Below are positions 42,345 to 48,886 of a stretch of DNA of 64,000 nt, piece by piece (position 1 is the first letter of the stretch; every line of letters starts with the position of its first letter). A program made the position numbers and the translations under genes. The stretch comes from Burkholderiales bacterium. Lineage in GTDB: Bacteria; Pseudomonadota; Gammaproteobacteria; Burkholderiales; SG8-41. The notes beneath the pieces were generated by a model that worked only from the letters and a program-made list of their open reading frames with translations, did no database searches and had not been told where the DNA came from. The DNA is taken from the NCBI GenBank assembly GCA_019744975.1, contig JAIETP010000003.1, positions 124,001 to 188,000 on the forward strand. Direction: 5' to 3'.

Positions 42345-42581
42345 CTAGGGCCTGTTAACAATTACTTCATGAGTGCGACGGCGACGATTTGGCCCCAGGG
42401 CTAGGAGCGTCGAGCGCGGTTTGCCCGTAGGCAAATGAGCGAAGGCGCGACAACGCACTGGGGCCAAATCGTCCCGTCCCGAAGGGTTGTGGCCAAAATC
42501 GCCACTGGCGGCGTTGTTTGCCTTGCCACTGACGATTTTGGCCACAACGCATCTCACGAAGTAATTGTTAACAGGCCCTAG
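42345..42581. mobile_element. MITE with CTAG target duplication (non-autonomous IS5-like element)
   Basis: A 229-bp element (42349-42577) is bounded by perfect 20-bp inverted repeats starting GGCCTGTTAACAATTAC and flanked by CTAG at both ends (42345-42348, 42578-42581). Inside are two perfect hairpins with 16-bp arms: GACGATTTGGCCCCAG (42383-42398 with 42458-42473) and GTTGTGGCCAAAATCG (42486-42501 with 42533-42548). There is no coding sequence. CTAG target sites are known for the IS5 group, so mobilisation by such a transposase is an inference. The right CTAG supplies the stop codon of the neighbouring gene. Confidence 0.85.
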
Positions 42582-43585
42582 TACATCGGCTTCGTGCGGA
42601 AATGCTGCTCGCGATTGATGGATTTGACCTTCACCGGTTCGATCTTGCTGCCTTTCAGCACGTCCAGCGTGACTTCCACCCCGGCGTCGCCGCTTTTCCA
42701 CAGGCGCTGGTAGAAGTCCGCCTGCCCTTTGAGTGATTGGCCGCCGAGGCCGACGATGATGTCGCCGGCCTGCAAGCCGGCATCCGCCGCCGGCCCCTCG
42801 TCGGTGACGCGGGTAATGATCACCTTGCCCTGCACTTCCTGCGAGGTAATCCCCAGCCAGGGCCGCGGCTTGCTTGTGGCACGGCCGTTGGCGATGAAAT
42901 CCCCCAGCACCGGTTTCAGGGTGTCGATCGGCACGAACATGTTGCCCGGGACATTGCTCTTGCCGATGGCGTCGCCCACCGCCAGCGAACCGATGCCGAG
43001 CAGCTTGCCTTCGCGCGAGAGCAGCGCAGCGCCCTGCCAGTTGACTGTCGCCGGTGCGGTGTAAATCGCCTCGTCGAGCAGATACTCCCAGTAACCGACG
43101 AACGGCCGCTTGGACACGATGTAGGCTGGTGCTACGCCGTCGAAACCGACAATCAGAACCAGGTCGCGCAGATTCGCGACGGAGGATTCGCCGAAATCCA
43201 CCGGTTTGACCGGTAGCGGCTGCAGCGATTTCACCAGCCCGAGCCCGGTGGCGTTGTCGTAGCCGATGACATTCGCCGGAAATTTCCGGCCGTCGGCCGT
43301 CGCCAGTTCCACGGTGTCGGCTTCGGTCACCAGATAACCGATGGTCAGCACCAAGCCGCCGGAATCGATGACCACGCCGGTGCCCTCGCGCTGCGGTCCG
43401 AGGGAGCGCGCACTGCGGGCATCCGGCACCGTCTTGACCGTGAGTTTGACCACGGAAAACTGGTCGACAGAGAGTTCGCGCTCCGCCGCAAAGCCCGGGG
43501 AGACATGTCCCAGGAGACCGACCGTGAGCAGGATGCCCGCCCCAGCCTGCTGCACTGCGCGTAACACACTGTGGATGCAAGCCAT
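42578..43585 (-). CDS. HtrA-like PDZ protein lacking the protease triad (pseudoprotease)
   Basis: This 335-residue exported protein has a signal peptide (GAGILLTVGLLGHVSPGFAA), a trypsin-like domain and a C-terminal PDZ domain (PWLGITSQEVQGKVIITRV, DAGLQAGDIIVGLGG). The chymotrypsin fold is recognisable at GTGVVIDSGGLVLTIGYLV. In DegP and DegQ the same strand reads VTNNHVV with the catalytic His; here the segment is IGYLV with no His. The GNSGGPL nucleophile loop is replaced by NWQGAALLSREGKLLGIG, so no active Ser is seen. It probably binds peptides or acts as a chaperone. ATG 43585 follows GGAGA. Its TAG stop lies in the target duplication of the adjacent MITE. Confidence 0.78.
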   Translation of the reverse strand: MACIHSVLRAVQQAGAGILLTVGLLGHVSPGFAAERELSVDQFSVVKLTVKTVPDARSARSLGPQREGTGVVIDSGGLVLTIGYLVTEADTVELATADGRKFPANVIGYDNATGLGLVKSLQPLPVKPVDFGESSVANLRDLVLIVGFDGVAPAYIVSKRPFVGYWEYLLDEAIYTAPATVNWQGAALLSREGKLLGIGSLAVGDAIGKSNVPGNMFVPIDTLKPVLGDFIANGRATSKPRPWLGITSQEVQGKVIITRVTDEGPAADAGLQAGDIIVGLGGQSLKGQADFYQRLWKSGDAGVEVTLDVLKGSKIEPVKVKSINREQHFRTKPMY

Positions 43586-43731
43586 GATCAATCTCCAGTC
43601 ACCACGGTTTCAAGGACGCGACTTCAACACCTGTCCGGCTATCCTACGACTAATGACCGGTACACAAAAGGCCTGTGCGGAATTGAGGCTACAATGCCCG
43701 CTCTTTTTGATGATTGTGGAGGACAAACGGC

Positions 43732-44505
43732 ATGGAATTCGGACTCAAAGGCAAGGTCGCGATAGTCACCGGCGGCACCGAAGGCATCGGCAAGGCCACC
43801 GCCCTGACGCTGGCCCGGGAAGGCGCCAAAGTGGCGATCTGCGCGCGGGGTAAACCGCTGCTCGACGCCACCGCCGCCGAAATCACCAAGGCAGGCGGTG
43901 AAGTGCTGGCGATGGTGGCTGACATGAGCAAAGCAGCTGATTGCAAAAATTTCATCGAAGCTGTCGCACAGAAGTTCGGCCGCATCGACATCCTCGTCAA
44001 CAACGCCGGCACTTCCAAACGCGGCAAGTTCCTTGAACTGACGGACGAAGAATGGGCGGCGGACATCGAACTCAAGGTGTTCGGTGCCATCCGCTGCTCG
44101 CGGCTCGCCATTCCGCACATGAAAAAACAGGGTGGCGGCCGCATCATCAACATCACCATTTCCGCGGCCAAACAACCGGGCCCGGAATCGTACCCGACAT
44201 CGATTTCGCGCGCCGCGGGACTGGCCATGACCAAGGCTCTGTCCAAGGAATTCGCCGCAGACAACATCCTCGTCAACACCATCTGCATCGGCAAGATCAA
44301 ATCGGGCCAGCATGAGCGCCGCTACACCAAGGACGGCATCAGCGCCGAGGAGTATTACAGCAAGCTCGGCAAAGACATCCCGATGAAACGCGCAGGTGAA
44401 GCGCAGGAAGTCGCCAACGTCATCACCTTCCTCGTCTCCAATGCCGCCAGCTACGTCACCGGCACCAGCATCAATCTTGACGGCGGCATTTCCGGTGTCC
44501 TGTAA
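43732..44505 (+). CDS. Short-chain dehydrogenase/reductase with atypical active site
   Basis: A 257-residue SDR. The cofactor motif is TGGTEGIGKATALTL, with DMSKAADC at the adenine pocket, VNNAGTSKRGKF and a late TGTSINLDGGISG. The Ser is in NITISAAKQ. The YxxxK helix normally reads Y-S-x-S-K-A-A; here it is YPTSISRAAGLAM. Aligned on S-R-A-A, the Tyr becomes Thr and the Lys becomes Arg, while the only Tyr lies two residues earlier. Either the helix carries a two-residue shift or the protein is catalytically divergent. ATG 43732 follows GGAGGA. Its TAA stop is the first base of AT-rich repeat copy 5. Confidence 0.82.
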   Translation: MEFGLKGKVAIVTGGTEGIGKATALTLAREGAKVAICARGKPLLDATAAEITKAGGEVLAMVADMSKAADCKNFIEAVAQKFGRIDILVNNAGTSKRGKFLELTDEEWAADIELKVFGAIRCSRLAIPHMKKQGGGRIINITISAAKQPGPESYPTSISRAAGLAMTKALSKEFAADNILVNTICIGKIKSGQHERRYTKDGISAEEYYSKLGKDIPMKRAGEAQEVANVITFLVSNAASYVTGTSINLDGGISGVL

Positions 44506-44531
44506 AATATTAATAAAATCAAATACTTATA
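44503..44531 (-). repeat. AT-rich dispersed repeat, copy 5
   Basis: On the minus strand it reads ATAAGTATTTGATTTTATTA, core 44512-44528, an exact match to copy 3. It overlaps the stop codon of the SDR and lies in the 44506-44835 gene-free stretch. Confidence 0.8.
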
Positions 44532-44582
44532 GTAAGTCCGCGGAGTAAAACACATTGCGCGGCACCTGACAAGCGTCGGCGC

Positions 44583-44598
44583 GCTGCATTTCTGCAGC
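44583..44598. repeat. Small hairpin after the SDR gene
   Basis: GCTGCA, a TTTC loop and TGCAGC form a 6-bp stem between the SDR stop and the tRNA terminator. It has no T tract. It may help end the SDR transcript. Confidence 0.4.
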
Positions 44599-44601
44599 AC
44601 G

Positions 44602-44627
44602 AAAAAAAGACGGTCGCTAAGACCGTC
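44602..44627 (-). terminator. Intrinsic terminator of tRNA-Thr
   Basis: On the minus strand GACGGTC, a five-base loop and GACCGTC are followed by seven T, 11 bp past the CCA end of the tRNA. The plus-strand side has only ATTTT. Confidence 0.88.
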
Positions 44628-44637
44628 ATTTTCAGAT

Positions 44638-44713
44638 TGGTGCCGGAGATAGGAGTCGAACCTACGACCTTCGCATTACGAATGCGCTGCTCTACCAACT
44701 GAGCTACACCGGC
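44638..44713 (-). tRNA. tRNA-Thr(CGT)
   Basis: A complete 76-nt tRNA read on the minus strand. The acceptor GCCGGTG pairs with the CACCGGC-like 3' strand (CTCCGGCACCA). The D-arm is GCTCAGTTGGTAGAGC, the anticodon loop TTCGTAA gives CGT, and the T-arm is GTAGGTTCGACTCCTAT. CCA is encoded. The anticodon reads ACG, threonine. A terminator follows. A decayed tRNA lies 51 bp upstream of its 5' end. Confidence 0.95.
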
Positions 44714-44764
44714 ATTTCCCGGAAATTGCCTACTTAAAATCCTTAGGCAACCGGCGTCATTTAT

Positions 44765-44802
44765 TTACCGATCAGTTGCTATACCAACTGAGCTACGTCA
44801 GC
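44765..44802 (-). pseudogene. 5' half of a decayed tRNA-Thr(GGT)
   Basis: On the minus strand it reads GCTGACG TA, then a D-arm (GCTCAGTTGGTATAGC), then ACTGA and an anticodon loop TCGGTAA containing GGT. The D-stem has one mismatch and position 33 is C rather than T. After the loop the sequence (ATAAATGACG) cannot close the anticodon stem, and no T-arm or acceptor 3' strand follows. It looks like a truncated, decaying tRNA-Thr upstream of the intact tRNA-Thr(CGT). Confidence 0.65.
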
Positions 44803-44835
44803 CCGGGGAGGCCGCATTTTACAGCAAACCCCCGC

Positions 44836-45252
44836 TCAGAGCGCGCGGATGCGGACGACGATATCAACACCTTCGGTCACCATGCCCGGAGGCAATTCCG
44901 GCATACCGCTGACGGTGAGGTCATCGGCAGGAATATCGGTGATTTCGCCGGTATCGACGTTGTAGAGATGATGGTGGGGCTGCGTGTTGGGATCGTAGAA
45001 TACCCGCTTCGGATCGACGATCACCTCGCGAATCAGGCCGCAGTCGCGGAACAGGTTCAGCGTGTTGTAGACCGTGGCCTTTGATGTTTCGGCATGGCGC
45101 TCATTGACCAGCGTCAGAATCTGGTCTGCGGCCAGATGTTCGCAGCGACTGAACAGCACGTTGGCAATTTCCAGCCGCTGATGCGTAGGCGCGATGCCGT
45201 GCTTGCGCAGCAGGGCGATCAATTGATGGCGACTGTAAGACATTGCTTTCAT
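44836..45252 (-). CDS. Fur family transcriptional regulator, Irr/PerR-like
   Basis: This 138-residue metal-responsive repressor has a winged helix (YSRHQLIALLRKHGIAPTHQRLEI, then ETSKATVYNTLNLFRDCGLI). The C-terminal domain carries YDPNTQPHHHLYNVDTGEITDIP. The triple-His motif with no CxxC pair matches the Irr/PerR-like branch rather than Fur or Zur, where two Cys-x-x-Cys sites hold zinc. Heme- or manganese/peroxide-linked control is therefore more likely than simple Fe2+ Fur. Two starts are possible (45252, 45243), and neither has a strong SD. It is next to tRNA-Thr and divergent from the pilin genes. Targets are unknown. Confidence 0.88.
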   Translation of the reverse strand: MKAMSYSRHQLIALLRKHGIAPTHQRLEIANVLFSRCEHLAADQILTLVNERHAETSKATVYNTLNLFRDCGLIREVIVDPKRVFYDPNTQPHHHLYNVDTGEITDIPADDLTVSGMPELPPGMVTEGVDIVVRIRAL

Positions 45253-45481
45253 TGAATTTTATTCTAGGCCAAAGATTGGACTTTGTCTAATCCCCGGCAG
45301 GCCATCCACCTTGCCTCTGCCTGACTCGCACAATAACCGGTGATTTGCGGCAAAACCGTGTGCAATTTCACGCTTCCAAAGCCACCGTAACCGCTTATGT
45401 CGATTGAATAACCACTCATCGGGAAGCCATGGCGGCGGCGTAAAATCCCCCCTAACCTTCACTCACCCAAAAGGAGTTTCC
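45253..45481. promoter_or_regulatory. Divergent spacer between the Fur-like gene and pilE
   Basis: This 229-bp stretch holds no gene. AAAGGAG lies 5 bp before the pilE ATG. I see no clear -24/-12 sigma-54 site or Fur box. Read across, it carries GATTGGACTTTGTCTAATC, a short imperfect palindrome near 45273-45291, which could bind a regulator of either gene. Confidence 0.35.
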
Positions 45482-45949
45482 ATGAAACCCCCACGCACTT
45501 TTACCCGCACTTGTGTCAACAAGCTCGCACGCGGCTTTACCCTGGTTGAACTGCTGATCGTGGTCGCCATCATCGGCGTCATCGCTGCGATCGCCGTGCC
45601 GCAATACGGGGATTACATAACCCGCAGCAAGCTCGCCGAAGCCACGGCCACCTTGTCAGAGCATCGCGTAAAAATGGAACAGTTTTTCCAGGACAACCGG
45701 ACTTATGTCAGCGCTTGCGCCACGGGTTCCATCGCGGCGACCCCCACTGGCCGCTATTTCACCTATGACTGCGGCACACCAACAGCCACCACCTTCACCA
45801 TCACCGCCACCGGCGTCGCCGCCCAAGGCATGGACGGCTTTGTTTTCACCATCAACCAGGCCAATGCCCGCGGCACCACCACCGTGAAAACCGGCTGGAA
45901 CGGCGCCGGCTCCACCTGCTGGGTCACCAACAAGGCCGGCGGATGCTGA
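45482..45949 (+). CDS. pilE: Type IV pilin, PilE-like
   Basis: A 155-residue prepilin. A leader of 18 residues ends KLARG, and cleavage gives FTLVELLIVVAIIGVIAAIAVPQY with the pilin Glu5. The globular part has the beta-strand region and a C-terminal disulfide pair (Cys in YDCGTP, and STCW...GGC). The leader is longer than the usual 5-8 residues; AAAGGAG upstream supports the ATG at 45482. PilD cleaves and methylates such pilins. It sits first in a run with fimT, pilV, pilW, pilX and pilY1, and overlaps fimT by 7 nt. It could be a minor pilin of PilE type rather than the major subunit. Confidence 0.88.
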   Translation: MKPPRTFTRTCVNKLARGFTLVELLIVVAIIGVIAAIAVPQYGDYITRSKLAEATATLSEHRVKMEQFFQDNRTYVSACATGSIAATPTGRYFTYDCGTPTATTFTITATGVAAQGMDGFVFTINQANARGTTTVKTGWNGAGSTCWVTNKAGGC

Positions 45950-46548
45950 ACCGCATCCACAGCGGATTCAGCCTGATCGAGCTGATAGTCGGGCTGGCTA
46001 TACTGGCCTCGCTTATGGCACTAGGCTTGCCGCAGTACGCCACCTTTATCGCCAACTCCAGACTGCGTGCCACCGCCGAAGGCATCACCAACGGCCTGAA
46101 TCTAGCCCGCGCCGAAGCCGTCAAACGTAACGCACGGGTCGAACTGGTGCTCACCGATGAAGAACCGATCGAGGGTCTGGTCAATGCCCTGCCCGCGTCC
46201 ACCAGCGGCTTCAACTGGGTTGTCCGGGAATGGGTCCCGGCAACCGGCGCCTACAATTTTATTGAAGGCAAGGTGGGTGCCGAGGGTTCGGGAAAATCCC
46301 AAGGCACAGGCGTGGTGATCGCTTCATCCAGCGCTGACGCGACTTACGACGGCAGGATCATATTCACGGGTTTTGGTGCCATGGCCATCGGCCAGCCGAT
46401 TTCGTTCCAGGTGACTTACCCCGCTGCCGGCGCCTGCGCCGCGGCAAACGGGCCGCTGCGTTGCCTGAACGTGAACGTGTCGCCCGGCGGCCAGATTCGC
46501 ATCTGCGATCCCAAGATCACCGACACCAAGGACACGCGCGCCTGCTAG
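45943..46548 (+). CDS. fimT: Minor pilin FimT/GspH-like
   Basis: A 201-residue prepilin with a short leader (MLNRIHSG) and helix FSLIELIVGLAILASLMALGLPQY with Glu5. The next segment, ANSRLRATAEGITNGLNLARAEAVKRNARVEL, is the GspH/FimT hallmark. Its C-terminal end has Cys pairs (GPLRCLNV, RICDP, TRAC). The start overlaps pilE by 7 nt. It is a minor pilin that helps prime pilus assembly; FimT of some species also binds DNA, which cannot be judged here. It is followed by pilV after 10 bp. Confidence 0.9.
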   Translation: MLNRIHSGFSLIELIVGLAILASLMALGLPQYATFIANSRLRATAEGITNGLNLARAEAVKRNARVELVLTDEEPIEGLVNALPASTSGFNWVVREWVPATGAYNFIEGKVGAEGSGKSQGTGVVIASSSADATYDGRIIFTGFGAMAIGQPISFQVTYPAAGACAAANGPLRCLNVNVSPGGQIRICDPKITDTKDTRAC

Positions 46549-46558
46549 GACTGAATCC

Positions 46559-47056
46559 ATGAAACCATTGCTCAACCAGATTTTGCGTCGACAGCAGGGC
46601 GTCATGCTGCTGGAAGCCCTGATCGGCATCCTGATTTTTTCGGTCGGCATCCTCGCCATGGTCGGCATGCAGGCCGCGGCTTTTTCCGCCAGTGCCGATG
46701 CCAAATACCGGGCCGAAGCCGCCGCATTCGCCAACCAGATCATTTCCGATATCTGGATGGGCGTGGACCGCTCCTCGGATGCCAATCTGGTCACCAGCCT
46801 GAACAATTTCCAGTTGAATACCGGCGGCAGTGACTGCGCCTACAGCGGCGGCATGGCAGACGGCACCAATACCGTCCTCGCCGGCTGGGTCAGCGCGGTA
46901 ACCGACACTTCGACCGGCCTGCTCGGCGCCACCGCGGCCATGCAGCAGGTCATCGTCTCCACCGCCGATCTCAACCGCGTGACCGTCACCATCTGCTGGC
47001 AAACGCCGCAGGACGCGCGGTCGCGCAAACACCAGGTGATTACGTATGTATTCTGA
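46559..47056 (+). CDS. pilV: Minor pilin PilV
   Basis: A 165-residue prepilin. Its leader MKPLLNQILRRQQG is followed by VMLLEALIGILIFSVGILAMVGMQAAA, which is typical of PilV (LLEALIAILIFSxGxL). The mature part has AKYRAEAAAFANQIISDIWM and two Cys (GSDCAY, TICW). It overlaps pilW by 11 nt. It is part of the minor pilin tip complex with PilW, PilX, FimT and PilY1. Confidence 0.92.
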   Translation: MKPLLNQILRRQQGVMLLEALIGILIFSVGILAMVGMQAAAFSASADAKYRAEAAAFANQIISDIWMGVDRSSDANLVTSLNNFQLNTGGSDCAYSGGMADGTNTVLAGWVSAVTDTSTGLLGATAAMQQVIVSTADLNRVTVTICWQTPQDARSRKHQVITYVF

Positions 47057-48257
47057 TCTCAGTAAACGGCGGTCACGCAATCAAGCCGGCCTCAGCCTGG
47101 TGGAAATCATGGTGGGGGTGCTGATCGGCATGATCGGCATCATCGTGATTTTCCAGATGCTCGCAACCTCGGAGTCGCGCAAACGCACCGTTTCGGCCGG
47201 CAGCGATGTCCAGGTCACCGGCATCATCGGACTGACCTCCATTGAGCGCGATGTCCGCGAAGCCGGTTATGGTTTTTCCTCGGCTGGCTACGATACGGGG
47301 ATCACCCCGGTGATGGGCTGCATGGTCAACGCCTATGACACGGCGCGCCCGACTCCGGCTTTCACCTACCGCCTGACCCCCATACAAATCATCCAGGGTG
47401 CGGGCACCGCCTCCGACACGGTCATCGTGCTGCGCGGCAACGGAAACACATTCCCGGCGGCTCATGTATTTACCGAATCCACCGACACCTCCAAAAAAAC
47501 CCGCGGTCGCGCCGGTATTTCACCGCGGGATTACGTGCTGATCGGCCGGGTCACGCCAACCCTGGATTGTATGACCGCCGAAATCACTGACGTCACGGAT
47601 GTCGATGCACTGACCATCCGCCACAATCAGGGCAGCTACAGTTACACGCTCTACCTGCCGGACGGCAGCACATCGGTGGGAACACGCATCGCGCGTCATA
47701 ACAATGCCGCGCCGCCGACCTCCTTCACCGCGGGGTACATTTTTAATCTGGGCAACGGCCCGCGCCGCAATATCTGGACGGTTAATCAAGTTAACCAAAA
47801 ACTTCAGGTCACCAATGATCTGCTGCACTCGGACGTTACTGCCAGCATCACCGACCCGCCCACTCCAGCTGGCCCCGATGGCGTAAACGATCCGGTCGAG
47901 GTCGCCGACAATGTCATTACGCTGCAGGCTGAATACGGCATCGATGCCAACAACAACGGGCGCATCGAATCCTCCGAATGGACCACGACGGATCCAGCAG
48001 CAGTCGTGCAATGGGCCAACGTCCTCGCTGTCAGGCTGGCCCTGCTGGTGCGCTCGGGGCAATTTGAGCGGACCACGGTGACCACGACGGTGCCCTCCTG
48101 GGCCGGCGGACAGTTCACGATCACCAACCTTGATGGTTCCGCAAGCAGCAGCACACCCGCCGATCCCGCCAACAACTGGCGCAATTACCGTTATCGCGTT
48201 TACGAAACCGTGATCCCCCTGCGTAACATGCTGTGGGGCTCGAACATCCGGCCGTAA
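47046..48257 (+). CDS. pilW: Minor pilin PilW
   Basis: A 403-residue prepilin. Leader MYSDLSKRRSRNQAG, then LSLVEIMVGVLIGMIGIIVIFQ, the usual PilW helix. The region GSDVQVTGIIGLTSIERDVREAGYGF is typical. The long beta-rich C-terminal part ends in RYRVYETVIPLRNMLWG, which closely matches the PilW C-terminus. The start codon lies inside pilV. PilX follows 31 bp later. Confidence 0.92.
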   Translation: MYSDLSKRRSRNQAGLSLVEIMVGVLIGMIGIIVIFQMLATSESRKRTVSAGSDVQVTGIIGLTSIERDVREAGYGFSSAGYDTGITPVMGCMVNAYDTARPTPAFTYRLTPIQIIQGAGTASDTVIVLRGNGNTFPAAHVFTESTDTSKKTRGRAGISPRDYVLIGRVTPTLDCMTAEITDVTDVDALTIRHNQGSYSYTLYLPDGSTSVGTRIARHNNAAPPTSFTAGYIFNLGNGPRRNIWTVNQVNQKLQVTNDLLHSDVTASITDPPTPAGPDGVNDPVEVADNVITLQAEYGIDANNNGRIESSEWTTTDPAAVVQWANVLAVRLALLVRSGQFERTTVTTTVPSWAGGQFTITNLDGSASSSTPADPANNWRNYRYRVYETVIPLRNMLWGSNIRP

Positions 48258-48288
48258 CGGACAAACCATGCATCCGAGGATTAAAGCC

Positions 48289-48849
48289 ATGAAAACCATC
48301 CGGAAACAACAACACGGCGTCGTGCTTTTCATCGCGCTGATTGTGCTGGTCGCCATGTCGCTGGCCGGTGTCGCCCTGTGGCGCTCCATAGGCACCGGTG
48401 TGCTGATCGCCGGCAATATTGCCATCCAGCGCGGCGCCGTCACCTCTTCGGACCAGGGCATCGAAGGCGCGCGCTTCTGGCTGATGAACCAGACGCCCAC
48501 CGTGCTCAACAGCGACCAAGCCCGGGCTTATGTTTCCAGCTGGGACAATCGCTTCGACGCAACAACCTTCAACTGGGACACACTGGGCAGTACGCCGACA
48601 ACCGCCGACAGCGCCGGTTTCACGACGCAATATGTCGTGCACCGCATGTGCAGTCTGCCGAATGCAGGCCACAACGCGCCCAACCAGCAATGCCTGACGC
48701 TGAGCGTCGCCGGCGGCAGCAGCGGTCGCGGCGGCGGCAGTTACGGTGTGCTGCCACTGAGCGGCACCACCTATATCTATTACCGCATCACGTCGCGCGC
48801 CGTCGGTCCGCGCAATACCGTCTCGTATACCCAATCGATCATGTACTAA
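48289..48849 (+). CDS. pilX: Minor pilin PilX
   Basis: A 186-residue PilX-type protein. The short leader MKTIRKQQHG precedes VVLFIALIVLVAMSLAGVALWRS. A Val-Val-Leu-Phe start is usual for PilX, which lacks Glu5. NIAIQRGAVTSSDQGIEGARFWL follows. The ATG at 48289 was chosen for GAGGA upstream; an ATG at 48268 adds seven residues. It lies between pilW and pilY1 (37 bp). It fits the pilus tip complex. Confidence 0.88.
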   Translation: MKTIRKQQHGVVLFIALIVLVAMSLAGVALWRSIGTGVLIAGNIAIQRGAVTSSDQGIEGARFWLMNQTPTVLNSDQARAYVSSWDNRFDATTFNWDTLGSTPTTADSAGFTTQYVVHRMCSLPNAGHNAPNQQCLTLSVAGGSSGRGGGSYGVLPLSGTTYIYYRITSRAVGPRNTVSYTQSIMY

Positions 48850-48886
48850 CGGCCGGGGTCATACCCGACCGATACCGGAGAACACC

